This document shows positions 35,200-44,523 of a stretch of 64,000 nt of DNA, in pieces. The DNA comes from an uncultured Eubacteriales bacterium. Its GTDB lineage: Bacteria; Bacillota; Clostridia; Oscillospirales; CAG-272. Numbering within the stretch: the first letter of the stretch is position 1; each line of letters starts with the position of its first letter. The translations under genes were made by a program, and so were the position numbers. The stretch is taken from NCBI GenBank assembly GCA_934432725.1, contig CAKRZE010000008.1, positions 1 through 64,000 of the forward strand, given 5' to 3'. Under the pieces are notes generated by a model. That model worked only from the letters and a program-made list of their open reading frames with translations. It searched no databases and was not told where the DNA came from.

Positions 35200-35895
35200 T
35201 TATTTAGCTTCCTGGAACATGCCGCGCAGCATGAGCTCGGAAACCTGAAGGATGGAGCCTTCGGATATAGCGGTGAACTCAATCTTGAAGTTCTTGTATG
35301 CGGCATCGCCTTCCACCTTGATGGGCTCTTCCAGCGTTTCCAGATCGGCAGCCGGGAGGGCGAGATCGCTCTCGATGATCAGCGTCCATGTTTCGCCGCC
35401 GTCAGCAGAGCCGTAGAATTTGAAGTGCGTGGGGTTTCTTCCGGGATATGTACCGGTGTCTCCTCCGGTCATGAAGTTCATGGAGGTGATCTTCACGGCA
35501 TACTTGGTTTCGAAGGTGACGTTCAGACCAACAGAGCTGTCAAAGTCTGAACAGAGTTTGTAATCGAGACCGTCAAACAGATTCTCCGGGCCCTCATCTG
35601 CATAGGTGTTGTCCGGATCGACAACGGCGCCAAGTGCATCGACATACGGATTGACGTCCTGTTCCTCGGTGAAGAAGTTTGCGGGCAGAGTCTCCGCCTC
35701 GGTCTGAGCCTCGGTCTGAGCCTCAGTTTCCTTTTTGGTCTGAGCTTCAGTCTGAGCCTTGGTTTCCGCCTTTGATTCTTTTGCGGTATTGACAGAGGTG
35801 TCTGCGGGGTCCTTGCTGTTGTTGCAGGATGTAAACGCGAGAGAGCAGGCAGCAGCCACTGCCAGCACCAACAGAGCAGATAACAGTTTCTTCAT
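35200..35895 (-). CDS. Lipoprotein with a discoidin (F5/8 C)-like domain
   Basis: The 231-aa product has a lipobox ending FTSC (Cys at about residue 24). A low-complexity linker of repeated E-A-Q-T words (residues 40-70) follows. The C-terminal ~150 residues resemble a galactose-binding-like domain: PENLFDGLDYKLCSDF, then KITSMNFMTGGDTGTYPGRNPTHFKFYGSADGGETWTLI in pattern, with the RNP.xFxxYGS..G..W hallmark. Such domains bind glycans or surfaces; no catalytic domain is attached. Probably a surface adhesin or carbohydrate-binding protein. It has its own promoter and terminator. Confidence 0.82.
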   Translation of the reverse strand: MKKLLSALLVLAVAAACSLAFTSCNNSKDPADTSVNTAKESKAETKAQTEAQTKKETEAQTEAQTEAETLPANFFTEEQDVNPYVDALGAVVDPDNTYADEGPENLFDGLDYKLCSDFDSSVGLNVTFETKYAVKITSMNFMTGGDTGTYPGRNPTHFKFYGSADGGETWTLIIESDLALPAADLETLEEPIKVEGDAAYKNFKIEFTAISEGSILQVSELMLRGMFQEAK

Positions 35896-35950
35896 AAGTG
35901 TTCTCCCTTTCTATTTTTTACATAAAGCAGTGATCGCTTTACACAAAAGC

Positions 35951-35979
35951 ATTGTATCACATACGGACGAATTTGTCAA
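35951..35979 (-). promoter_or_regulatory. Sigma-A promoter of the F5/8-type lipoprotein gene
   Basis: On the minus strand, TTGACA, 17-bp spacer, TACAAT, 55 bp before the ATG. From 35980 to 36360 no gene or site is recognised. Confidence 0.8.
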
Positions 35980-36360
35980 TACTTTATACAATTCTCATTC
36001 ACATATCAGAAATCTTGCCGGGAAAGAATCCGGATAGCGCCGGCAGGACTCAAGTTTCTCCGGGCTTTGAGCCGGATTGCGGGGCTGCTCTTCCTTTGTG
36101 CGAAGTCCGGGCACGGCGGCAAGTGCGGCTGCCGGATCAACCCCGGCGTATGCTGCCTTTGGCACGGAGTCGGGGAGGAATTCCGGTCCGGTGTGTTTCG
36201 GAGCGCTGCCGAGAAACGGAGGGCGGCATTTGGCTGCGGCAGAGACGCTGCATGCGGTCATGCGTGTATTTCGGGCAGCTTCATCGGCGTTCGGGCTATC
36301 AACACAGCAGATCCGGCGCGCGGAAGGCGCATATCCGGTCTTGCCGATCTGGCGGAATAA

Positions 36361-36796
36361 GCCGTTTCTATGGATGCGGTGGACCCTGCGCTGTGACTGC
36401 CGGTCATGCGGGGCGTCTGTGCGGGCAGCTGCATCGCTTGCAGCAGAGGCGAAGCCGACCTTGCGTTAAGCTGTTTTTATGGATGCGGTTGACCCTGCAC
36501 TGTGACTGCCGGTCATGCGGGACGTCTGTGCAGGCAGCTGCATCGCTTGCAGCAGAGGGGAAGCAGACTTTGCGTTAAGCTGTTTTTATGGATGCGGTTG
36601 ACCCTGCACTGTGACTGCCGGTCATGCGGGGCGTCTGTGCAGGCAGCTGCATCGCTTGCCGCAGAGGCGAAGCAGACCTTGCGGTAAGCCGTTTCTATGG
36701 ATGCGGTTGACCCTGCACTGTGACTGCCGGTCATGCGGGGCGTCTGTGCGGGCAGCTGCGTCGCCTGCCGCAGAGGCGAAGCCGACCTTGCAGCCA
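36361..36796. repeat. Non-coding tandem repeat, 109-bp unit, four copies
   Basis: Units start with GC(C/T)GTTT(C/T)TATGGATGCGG at 36361, 36470, 36579 and 36688, exactly 109 bp apart, with over 90% identity by eye. The sequence is GC-rich with CAGCTG/GCATGC words. 109 is not a multiple of 3, and no frame carries a ribosome binding site. The rest of the 35980-37141 gap (to the left and 36797-37141) shows nothing recognised. Confidence 0.92.
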
Positions 36797-37141
36797 CGGG
36801 ACCGGATCCGATCGGGGCTGCCGCAATCGGGATCGCTTATGTTTATGGGTCGCGGAAAACAACCCTGCCTGGAGGCGATGCGAGCCTGTTTCGGCACCGA
36901 ACGGCGGATTTGCCCGATTCGGTAAAATGGTCCGGCACATTCCTCCTGCACGGGGATTGACGCTGCTTTTTTGCGTAAAAAGGACTTAGACGCACCCTTT
37001 CCGCACGGAAAATGCTTCAAAAAGCTCCTGTCTGCTTTTTTGGAAGCCGATGTGCTCTTCTTTCCTCAGATCGGCGACTTTTCGGAGAACAGAACAGCCG
37101 GCAATCCGGCAGACCGAGCCGTGATACGGATGCGGGGGCGA

Positions 37142-37546
37142 TTATGTCCCGGAGGAGCCGGAGCCTTCCGCGTCGGACGGAGGGTTGTGAAATACATGCC
37201 GCTTCATTGCTTCAAAGGATTCGTCGCTGATATCATGCTCCATTTTGCAGGCATCCTCTGCAGCGGTTTTTTCGTTGACGCCGAGCCGGATCAGGAATTG
37301 GCTTAAAAGCGTGTGGCGTTCATATATTTTTTCGGCAATTTCTCTGCCAGAATCGGTCAGCTTGATAAAGCCGTCCCGGTCAACCGTGATGTAACCGCCC
37401 TGCTTGAGCAGTCCGACAGCCCGGCTGACGCTCGGCTTGGAAAAGCCCATGTATTCCGCAACATCCAGAGAACGGACGGTGTGGATGCTGCCGGACAGAA
37501 TATAGATCGTTTCGAGGTACATTTCCCCCGATTCCTGTAAATGCAT
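37142..37546 (-). CDS. DtxR/MntR-family metal-dependent regulator (N-terminal HTH and dimerisation domains)
   Basis: The 134-aa product starts MHLQESGEMYLETIYIL, the family's first helix, then a winged HTH (SLDVAEYMGFSKPSVSRAVG, residues 26-45) and the dimerisation region ERHTLLSQFLIRLGV...AAEDACKMEHDIS, which contributes metal ligands (Cys/Glu/His in DACKMEHD). It lacks the C-terminal SH3-like domain of DtxR, like MntR. It likely represses metal uptake or other genes in response to Mn or Fe; no target is adjacent. The frame is open to 37636, but the ATG at 37546 has GAAAGGAG at 8 bp. Confidence 0.9.
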   Translation of the reverse strand: MHLQESGEMYLETIYILSGSIHTVRSLDVAEYMGFSKPSVSRAVGLLKQGGYITVDRDGFIKLTDSGREIAEKIYERHTLLSQFLIRLGVNEKTAAEDACKMEHDISDESFEAMKRHVFHNPPSDAEGSGSSGT

Positions 37547-37845
37547 GAAAAAGGCTCCTTTCGCTGTAAAGACAAGACAGTCCGTGCTTTCTGCGCTTGT
37601 GTGGACGGGATTGCAGAATGTATGGCTCCCCGACATGCACGGGAGTGCCGGAAGCCAGCCGAATTACGGCAAAACGGGGCAGAAGCCGCCGCGGAATGAA
37701 TCGCCGGTATCTGCCCGTATGACTTGAATATGGGATGGGATGAGCCGGGGCAAAGGACGGACGCGCTCCGTTTCGCGGCTGCTTGCCCGGTGAGGATGCC
37801 GGATAAATACCGGGCATGCGCTTGCGGCAAGCCGCCTCCGATGCG
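37547..37845. other. Intergenic stretch between prkC and the DtxR-like gene
   Basis: No gene, promoter or terminator recognised. rsgA, which often follows prkC, is not here. Confidence 0.5.
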
Positions 37846-39798
37846 TTATTCGTTCAGATAGTCGGAAGACAGGGTCTCCTGCGCTTCGGTGTCCGGACCT
37901 GCTGCCGGCTCCGGTCCCGGCTCCGGTTCGGTGTCGGGAGAGATCTCAGGCGAGGTGTCGGTGCCGGGTTCGGAGGTATCCGTGTCGGGCGGAAGCGTTT
38001 CCGGCGGGTCTGTTTCAATCGGCTCCGGACCGAGACTGACTCGGAAGCTGATCTTTGTGCCCCGGATTGTGCTGGTATATGCCGTTTTGCTCTGCCAGAT
38101 AATCCTGCCCTTTCCGACGGTATCGGAGTATTCGTATTCAACGCTGCCGACTGCGAGATTGGCGCTTCCGTCGCTGCCCATCATGTCGCGGTATGCCTCG
38201 CGCTCGGTTTTTCCGACAAAATCGGGGACCTGCACCATGACGATTTCGGCGCCCCGGCTGACAAATATCTTGACGGTAGAGCCGGGCTTGAGGGCAGTGC
38301 CCGCTTCCGGCTCTGTACGGAACACATAACCGATGTCGATATTGGAATTATATTCTTTTTCAACGGTGCATTTCAGACCGAGATCCATAAGCGCCTGTTC
38401 CGCTGCGCGGTGCTCAAAGATCAAAAGATTCGGGACGATTACGTCCTCCTCGCTGCGGCTGACCGTCAGCGTCAGGACACACTTGTTGGAGGCGGATATA
38501 TTCCGGACAGAACCGGCAACGGGATCCTGCTTCAGGATCGTATTCAGCTCATAGCTGTCGTCCTTGACATATTTCAGTTCGATCGTGTAATTCTTAGAGG
38601 AAAGCTCTGCCTGCATTTCATCGGTCAGAAGGGAACCGACAAGCGCCGGAACCTCCACCGAAACCGGCATGTTTTTCTGCTCATTTTCCTGCCAGAGCGT
38701 CAGCATGCGGTAGCCGAACACGATCATAACCAGAAGAAACGCAGAGGTGACGCCCAAAATGACGGGGAACATGGAACGGCTCTGCTTTTTTGGCTTCATC
38801 GGATATTTTGACACCGCCTTTGCATCGATAATACGGGAAAGAGAATTGCCGGCACTGCTTTTGGAGGCGGGCGCATTTCCGCCCTGCGCCGCCGGTCCGG
38901 CTGCACCGCTCCCCTCCTGCGGGCGCTTCCGGGTGCGGAAGACAAAAGCGGGATCCGCTTTCAGCTGTTCGATATGGCGCAGCATCTGTGTGGCGTTCTG
39001 GAACCGGCAGTCCGGATTTTTTTCCATGGCGCCCAGAATGATCTGCTCCAGCCCCGGCTGAATGTCCGGAACAATCTCACGCGGCGGACGCGGTTTTTCG
39101 TTGACCTGCATCAAAGCCACGGAAACAGGGCTGTCTGCGGTAAAGGGAAGCGTTCCGGTTGCCATTTCATACATGCAGACACCGAGCGAGTACAGATCGG
39201 AGCGCGGATCAATCGGTTTTCCGCTCGCCTGCTCCGGGCTGATATAGTATACGGTGCCGATCGCCTTGTCGGTCATTGTGACGGTTTCGGCGTTGGGAAG
39301 CTTTGCGATGCCGAAGTCCGTCACCTTGATCTTTCCGTTTTTCAGAAGCATGATATTCTGCGGCTTGATGTCCCGGTGAATGATGCCCTTGGAGTGCGCA
39401 TGCTCCAGCGCACGCAGAATCTGCTCGGAGTAGCTCAGAATCTCCGGCAGGCTCAGAATGCCCTTTTTCTGCATATAGGTTTTCAGCGTGATGCCGCAGA
39501 CGCGCTCCATGACGATATATTTCAGATCGTCGCGGACAGAAACATCGTATACCTGTACGATATTCGGATGGGAAAGCATGGCGACCGCCTTGGATTCGTT
39601 GACAAAGCGTCTGACCGCCTGGACATCGGTCGAAATGTCTTCCTTCAGCATTTTGATGGCGACCGTGCGGTTCATGGCGAGATCGGTGGCTTCAAAGACC
39701 ACCGCCATGCCGCCGACGCCGATCATTTTTTCAATCCGATAGCGCCGGTCCAGTACCTGACCGACGTATTTTTCAAATTTTTCCATTTTATTGACCAT
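37846..39798 (-). CDS. prkC: Serine/threonine protein kinase with PASTA repeats
   Basis: The ~650-aa product has a cytoplasmic Hanks-type kinase domain: glycine loop GVGGMAVV, VAIKML lysine, HRDIKPQN catalytic loop, DFGIAK. A membrane helix follows (VILGVTSAFLLVMIVFGY, around residue 350), then three extracellular PASTA domains and a Pro/Thr/Glu-rich tail of about 70 residues. PrkC/PknB senses muropeptides or lipid II and phosphorylates division, wall and translation proteins. prpC, its phosphatase, lies just upstream. The start is uncertain: the frame is open to 39873, Mets lie at 39798 and 39786, and none has a strong ribosome binding site; the conserved part begins EKYVGQVLDRRY. Confidence 0.93.
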   Translation of the reverse strand: MVNKMEKFEKYVGQVLDRRYRIEKMIGVGGMAVVFEATDLAMNRTVAIKMLKEDISTDVQAVRRFVNESKAVAMLSHPNIVQVYDVSVRDDLKYIVMERVCGITLKTYMQKKGILSLPEILSYSEQILRALEHAHSKGIIHRDIKPQNIMLLKNGKIKVTDFGIAKLPNAETVTMTDKAIGTVYYISPEQASGKPIDPRSDLYSLGVCMYEMATGTLPFTADSPVSVALMQVNEKPRPPREIVPDIQPGLEQIILGAMEKNPDCRFQNATQMLRHIEQLKADPAFVFRTRKRPQEGSGAAGPAAQGGNAPASKSSAGNSLSRIIDAKAVSKYPMKPKKQSRSMFPVILGVTSAFLLVMIVFGYRMLTLWQENEQKNMPVSVEVPALVGSLLTDEMQAELSSKNYTIELKYVKDDSYELNTILKQDPVAGSVRNISASNKCVLTLTVSRSEEDVIVPNLLIFEHRAAEQALMDLGLKCTVEKEYNSNIDIGYVFRTEPEAGTALKPGSTVKIFVSRGAEIVMVQVPDFVGKTEREAYRDMMGSDGSANLAVGSVEYEYSDTVGKGRIIWQSKTAYTSTIRGTKISFRVSLGPEPIETDPPETLPPDTDTSEPGTDTSPEISPDTEPEPGPEPAAGPDTEAQETLSSDYLNE

Positions 39799-39961
39799 CG
39801 CTTTCGCACCGGCGAAAGCTTCCTTGTTTCGGGATTGTGGCTGTGCTTGCTTAGAAACGCGGATCTCCGGCATTCATTCGGAGGATTCCGGACCTTGCTC
39901 TCCGGAACGGAGGGAGAAGCCCGGGACGAAGGACTGCCGCCTCCGCCGCTGTCCCTCGCGT

Positions 39962-40828
39962 TCAGGCGTCGGATTCTGCTTGTGATGCGTGCGGTTTGGG
40001 TTTTTCGGTATCCGGTGTGAAATCGTATTTGATCAGAATTGCCGTGATGTTGTCACCGCCGCCGCCGCGGTTGGCAAGCTCAATCAGCCGGTCGGTTTTG
40101 TCCTCAAGCTCATAATCCGTATCGGTGATTTCGCTGATGACGCAGGGCGCCGTGACGGTTTCCAGAATTTCGTCCTCGGAAACGTAATTGGTCAGACCGT
40201 CGGTGCAGAGCAGCAGATACCCGCCGCCTTGCAGCCGGTCCCGATAGACATCGGGCGTGACATCGTATTCTGTGCCGACCGATCGCGTGATGATGTTGCG
40301 GATAGAGGCGTTTTCCGCCTCCTCCTCGGTCATTTTGCCGATATCCACCAGATATTGGACATAAGAATGGTCGCGTGTCAGCCGCCGCAGCCCGGTTTTT
40401 GTGATCTGATACAGGCGGCTGTCCCCGATGTGCAGGGCATATAAGATGTCATCGGCAATCAGGACGGCAATCAGGGTGGTTCCCATGCCGCTCAGCGCCT
40501 CGTCCTCCCCGGAACGGTCATAGACCGCCGTGTTTGCACGCTTTGCCGCTGTCAGCAGGAGCCCGGTCAGGTCCTCCTCCCGGTTTGCCGCAGGCAGGAG
40601 CAGAGTGCCGTCAGAGCTTGCTGCCTGCTTTCTGTCAGAAAGCCCGCGTCTTACGGTGTCCGCAAAGACCTTAATTGCCAGTGCGCTTGCGATATTGCCG
40701 CCGTTGGCTCCGCCCATGCCGTCGCAGACGATGCAGAGAAGCACATTGTCATACAGCCGGGCGCTGAGATAACTGTCCTGATTTGTCGTGCGGACTTTGC
40801 CGATGTCGCTTTTTCCGCAAAAAAACAT
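39962..40828 (-). CDS. prpC: PP2C-family protein phosphatase
   Basis: The 288-aa product has the PPM/PP2C motifs: KVRTTNQDSY around residue 11, the metal site CDGMGGANGG around 34-43, SGMGTT around 115, LLLCTDGLT around 195, and GGGDNITAIL near the C-terminus, with a short charged tail. It removes phosphate from targets of the PrkC kinase, whose gene follows 88-160 bp downstream. rlmN lies upstream, as in many Firmicutes (rlmN-prpC-prkC). AAAGGAGGG precedes the ATG at 5 bp. Confidence 0.95.
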   Translation of the reverse strand: MFFCGKSDIGKVRTTNQDSYLSARLYDNVLLCIVCDGMGGANGGNIASALAIKVFADTVRRGLSDRKQAASSDGTLLLPAANREEDLTGLLLTAAKRANTAVYDRSGEDEALSGMGTTLIAVLIADDILYALHIGDSRLYQITKTGLRRLTRDHSYVQYLVDIGKMTEEEAENASIRNIITRSVGTEYDVTPDVYRDRLQGGGYLLLCTDGLTNYVSEDEILETVTAPCVISEITDTDYELEDKTDRLIELANRGGGGDNITAILIKYDFTPDTEKPKPHASQAESDA

Positions 40829-41366
40829 AGGTTCCCTCCTTTGGTAGTATTCCCGGAATCCGGGAAAACAAACACAAAGTGTATTAATAAATGGAAGAAA
40901 TCATCACAATCTATCGTAAAAATCTTTTGGATTCTGTTGTAGAAAAGGAAGCGTGCGTTGAAAGAGGAGCTGTCTGCGGGACGCTCTTGCGGCGCTGCCC
41001 GTTTCGGCGCGGCGGGGTCGGCTGCTTTGCAGGGAACCGGCGGCAAGCCGTTGGCATATGACCTCTGTGCCGTTCGGACGGCAGCACCGTGCCCCGTGAC
41101 TGAGAACGATTGCCCGTCGACATTGGCTCCGGAGCGGTTTTGCCGTCTGCGGAGCACACTGAACATAAAATCATGCGGCTGTCCCGGGGCAGTGCTTCCG
41201 TTTGCGGGAGAGCTGCATTTGGAGGGCTTTTCCCGGAGCGTGGCACGGAGCCTCGGGAATCGGCGCCGTATTTTTGTTTGCGGCAGTCTGCGTGCTTTCG
41301 GAACCGTGCGCGAAGAGGACGCGGGACCCGGCAGGGATGCTGCCGCGTTCATTTGCGGAGGACTGT
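40829..41366. other. Gene-free stretch between rlmN and prpC
   Basis: No gene is supported. The 100 bp next to prpC is AT-rich and probably holds its promoter, but I could not place both boxes with confidence. In relatives rlmN and prpC are usually much closer. Confidence 0.5.
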
Positions 41367-42446
41367 TCAGCCGTTTTCCGCAGGGCTTGGAGCCGTTTCA
41401 CCCGTCTGCGGAGTCATGCTGCTTCTTCTGAGCTGACCGCAGGAGGCATTGATATCCGGACCGAGCGTTCTTCTGACGGTGGCGTTGATGCCGCATGCCG
41501 CAAGCGTATCCGCAAACGCTCTGACCCGCTGTGCGGAGCTGGTGGCAAGTCCGCGCTCTCTGACCTCGTTCAGAGGAATCAGATTGACATGCAGCGGCAT
41601 GGAGTGACCGAGATAACGGCGCAGCTGCGCGGCGAGCTGCTTTGCCTGCGGGACGCTGTCATTTTTTTCGCTGATCAGGGTGTATTCAAAGGAGATTCTT
41701 CTCCCCGTTGTTTTAAAGTATGCCCGGCATGCCGGCAGCAGAACCTCAATCGGATATCTTCGGTTGACCGGCATGATGTCGGAGCGGTCTGCGTTGACGG
41801 CGGCGTGCAGGGAGACGGAAAGCGTGACGGGCAGTCCCTCCTGCGCCAGCTTTTCGATTTTGTCGGCAATGCCGCAGGTGGACAGCGAAATGTTCCGGTA
41901 TCCGATGTTCAGACCCTCCGGGGCATTGACCAGATGCAGGAAGCGTATGACGTTGTCGTAATTGTCAAGCGGTTCTCCGATTCCCATCATGACGATATGG
42001 GAGATTCGCTCTCCGATATCCTTCTGCGCCGCAATTACCTGTCCCAGAATTTCTCCCGGTGTCAGCTGCCGGACCAAGCCGTCCAGCGTGGATGCGCAGA
42101 ACCGGCAGCCCATTCGGCACCCCGCCTGACTGGAGACGCAGACGGTATTGCCGTATTTATACCTCATGACGACGCTTTCCACCATCTGACCGTCAGAAAG
42201 TGCAAACAGGTATTTGACGGTACCGTCGATTTTTGAAACAAGCTTCTGACAGATGACAGGGAAGAAAGCGGAGGCGCATTCCTTCAGCTTTGTGCGCAGT
42301 CCGGCGGGAAGATCGGACATTCCATCCGGCTCCACTCCGCGGTGGAGCCAGCGGAAAATCTGCGCGGCGCGGTAGGCGGGCTCGTGCAGAGACAGAACAA
42401 ATTCCTTCAGCTCTGCCGGAGTCATACTCAATAAATCAGCATTCAT
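41367..42446 (-). CDS. rlmN: 23S rRNA (adenine-2503-C2)-methyltransferase RlmN
   Basis: The 359-aa radical SAM enzyme methylates A2503 of 23S rRNA and A37 of some tRNAs. The radical SAM cluster motif is CRMGCRFCAS around residue 113 (CxxxCxxC). The two further catalytic cysteines are in STCGIADKI around 199 and in DINASCGQLR around 340. The C-terminus extends about 20 residues past the catalytic Cys with an unremarkable tail. It heads the rlmN-prpC-prkC cluster. The predicted -10 box ends 6 bp before the ATG, so the mRNA may be leaderless (see promoter). Confidence 0.95.
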   Translation of the reverse strand: MNADLLSMTPAELKEFVLSLHEPAYRAAQIFRWLHRGVEPDGMSDLPAGLRTKLKECASAFFPVICQKLVSKIDGTVKYLFALSDGQMVESVVMRYKYGNTVCVSSQAGCRMGCRFCASTLDGLVRQLTPGEILGQVIAAQKDIGERISHIVMMGIGEPLDNYDNVIRFLHLVNAPEGLNIGYRNISLSTCGIADKIEKLAQEGLPVTLSVSLHAAVNADRSDIMPVNRRYPIEVLLPACRAYFKTTGRRISFEYTLISEKNDSVPQAKQLAAQLRRYLGHSMPLHVNLIPLNEVRERGLATSSAQRVRAFADTLAACGINATVRRTLGPDINASCGQLRRSSMTPQTGETAPSPAENG

Positions 42447-42452
42447 AGAGAC

Positions 42453-42481
42453 AGTATAGCATATTGAGGAGGAAATTGCAA
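42453..42481 (-). promoter_or_regulatory. Sigma-A promoter of rlmN, implying a leaderless transcript
   Basis: On the minus strand, TTGCAA, 17-bp spacer, TATACT, then 6 bp GTCTCT and the ATG. Transcription should start at or next to the A of ATG. No Shine-Dalgarno lies in front of this ATG, nor before the next in-frame Met (42425). Confidence 0.65.
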
Positions 42482-42983
42482 GGAATCACGCAAGATTTCT
42501 CGGTTTTTTCCTTTGAAAGTCCGCGTTTTGTTCTTTTGCGGGAGCCGGTACGCACTTTGCACCGATGGGACGTTTATCAGGCTCTATACCCGGGAAACGG
42601 TCTTTCCGAGCCGGAAGCGAAGCGGTTTTTGCTGGGCATTGCCGCATGGTGCGGCGATAAGATGCGAAAGGGGGCTTTTGCCGGGACAATGCCCGGGAAG
42701 CCGCTCTTCCGGTCGGAGTTGCCGCGCCTGCCTGATTGCACGGTGCCCGGAGCTCTGGAAACGGAGATGCGGCTCGGAAACAATGCCTTTGCATCGGTTT
42801 TTCGGCTTTTGCGGTCGATGCTGCGGCGCTTTTTCGGAAGAACGCGAAGCTATCCTCCGGCACGTTGCCTTGATCTTCCGGAGGACTTTGGCGGAAGGCT
42901 TTTTTGTTTCGGTGCAGTTTGGGTGCGGACCGTGTGAAAAAGTAAAATTTGCAGGAAGCATATAAAAAAATTTCATTATGGTC

Positions 42984-43012
42984 TATCTTTTTCCGAATAT
43001 CTGTGTTATAAT
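42984..43012 (+). promoter_or_regulatory. Possible extended -10 promoter in front of the 131-bp repeats
   Basis: TGTTATAAT (TGn plus a perfect -10 at 43007-43012) without a good -35. The 131-bp repeats start 12 bp downstream and would be transcribed in a leader of about 570 nt before the PHP gene. From 42482 to 42983 nothing else is recognised. Confidence 0.45.
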
Positions 43013-43023
43013 ACGCACTGGAA

Positions 43024-43416
43024 GTCCTTGCGGCGGCAGGAGCTTTCGGGGCTTGACCGCTCCGGCACAGCGGCTTGCTGCGCGGGATCCCTGACGCGCG
43101 GCGTAAAAATGCTGCATGCCACCCGGCGTTATCTGCGGTGTCATGCGTACCGGAGTCCTTGCGGCGGCAGGAGCTTTCGGGGCTTGACAGCCCCGGCACA
43201 GCGGCTTGCTGCGCGGGATCCCTGACGCGCGGCGTAAAAATGCTGCATGCCACCCGGCGTTATCTGCGGTGTCATGCGTACCGGAGTCCTTGCGGCGGCA
43301 GGAGCTTCCGGGACTTGTCAGCCTCCGGCACAGCGGCTTGCTGCGCGGGATCCCTGACGCGCGGCGTAAAAATGCTGCATGCCACCCGGCGTTACCTGCG
43401 GTGTCATGCGCGCAGA
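43024..43416. repeat. Non-coding tandem repeat, 131-bp unit, three copies
   Basis: GTCCTTGCGGCGGCAGGAGC starts at 43024, 43155 and 43286, exactly 131 bp apart. The units are almost identical; most differences lie in one short segment around the GACAGCC block. 131 is not a multiple of 3. Nothing is recognised in 43417-43587 except the PHP ribosome binding site. Confidence 0.92.
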
Positions 43417-43587
43417 AAGCCCTCCGGCAGGGAAGTCTTCCGGTTGAATTTTGCAAACGGGGATTTCGTTTGAGGCGGGATGCCGCAGCGATCCTTCGGA
43501 CTGCTGCACCGTCCTGAAACGTTCTGCAAATGCTGCGGGACGGAGCCATGCGACAGGCAAAAAGAAAAAGAAAGCGGGGGAGGATCC

Positions 43588-44364
43588 GTGATTCTTTCGG
43601 ATCTGCATACACATACACATTTTTCCTTCGACAGTGAGGAGGCCGGAGAGAATTCCTGCGAGGCTGCAATCGCTTTGGGACTGTCAGCGCTTGCGATTAC
43701 CAACCACTGCGATTACGACTGCATTCTGTCCGGCATTTATCCGGTATATGAATTTGAGGCGGACCGCGCGGAAATTGCGATGCTGAAAGCCAGATACCGC
43801 GGAAGGCTCCGGGTGGTTTACGGAATTGAAGCGGGACAGCCGCAGCTTTATCCCGCGGCGCTGAAGCAGATGATCGAGACATATTCGATCGAATACGTGG
43901 TCGGTTCGATCCACAATCTGAAGGATGTGCCGGATTTTGCGTTTCTGAACTTTACCGACATGCCGCAGAGGCAGATTGAGTCGCTGTTCGGACGCTATCT
44001 GGACGAATACGGGCAGATGGTGAATTGCCCCGGCGTTACGACGGCGGCGCATCTGACGTATCCGCTCCGGTACATCCACCACTACGGCAGGGAACTGAAG
44101 CTGGAGCCGTTCTATCCGCAGATCGAGGATATTTTCCGCGCCATGATCCGCAACGGCGTCAGATTGGAGATCAACACCTCCGGTCTGCGGTACGGGCTTG
44201 GCTGCACGCTTCCCGATTTTCACCTTGCCGAAATGTATTATGCATGCGGCGGCAGGCTGGTTGCCGTCGGATCGGATGCCCACCGTGCATGCGATATCGG
44301 CGCCGGGGGCGCGGAGGCGACAGAGGCACTGCAAAAAATCGGCTTTACACAGATCGGCTTTTGA
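43588..44364 (+). CDS. PHP-domain phosphatase, histidinol-phosphatase (HisK/HisJ)-like
   Basis: The 258-aa product has the PHP metal motifs: DLHTHTHFS at residues 5-13 (HxH), ITNHCDYD around 38, Glu in GIEAGQ around 79, SIHN around 105, and SDAH around 235. This is the arrangement of class III histidinol phosphatases, which give histidinol for histidine synthesis; other phosphoesters are possible because no his genes are nearby. The start is a GTG at 43588 with GGGGGAGG 4 bp before it; an upstream ATG in the same frame has no ribosome binding site. Confidence 0.87.
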   Translation: MILSDLHTHTHFSFDSEEAGENSCEAAIALGLSALAITNHCDYDCILSGIYPVYEFEADRAEIAMLKARYRGRLRVVYGIEAGQPQLYPAALKQMIETYSIEYVVGSIHNLKDVPDFAFLNFTDMPQRQIESLFGRYLDEYGQMVNCPGVTTAAHLTYPLRYIHHYGRELKLEPFYPQIEDIFRAMIRNGVRLEINTSGLRYGLGCTLPDFHLAEMYYACGGRLVAVGSDAHRACDIGAGGAEATEALQKIGFTQIGF

Positions 44365-44417
44365 GCGCCGGGCTGAGGTCGCCTGCGCCGACAGGCAGCG
44401 GCTTTCGGCGCTTTTTT
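44364..44417 (+). terminator. Terminator after the PHP gene
   Basis: AGCGCCG pairs with CGGCGCT, with TTTTT after it. The stem begins at the stop codon and has a long structured loop. Confidence 0.7.
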
Positions 44418-44523
44418 CACAATACGGCTTACCGGAATATCCGGACCTGCCCTGCGGCGGTCCGATACTCATAGAAATAAAGAAAGGAGAGGCTGTCGCA
44501 AAGCAGCCTCACGGTCAAAACAC

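Noticed and set aside
36361..36796. CRISPR array
   Set aside because: The 109-bp units are contiguous and without spacers; the same holds for the 91-, 128- and 131-bp arrays. No cas genes.
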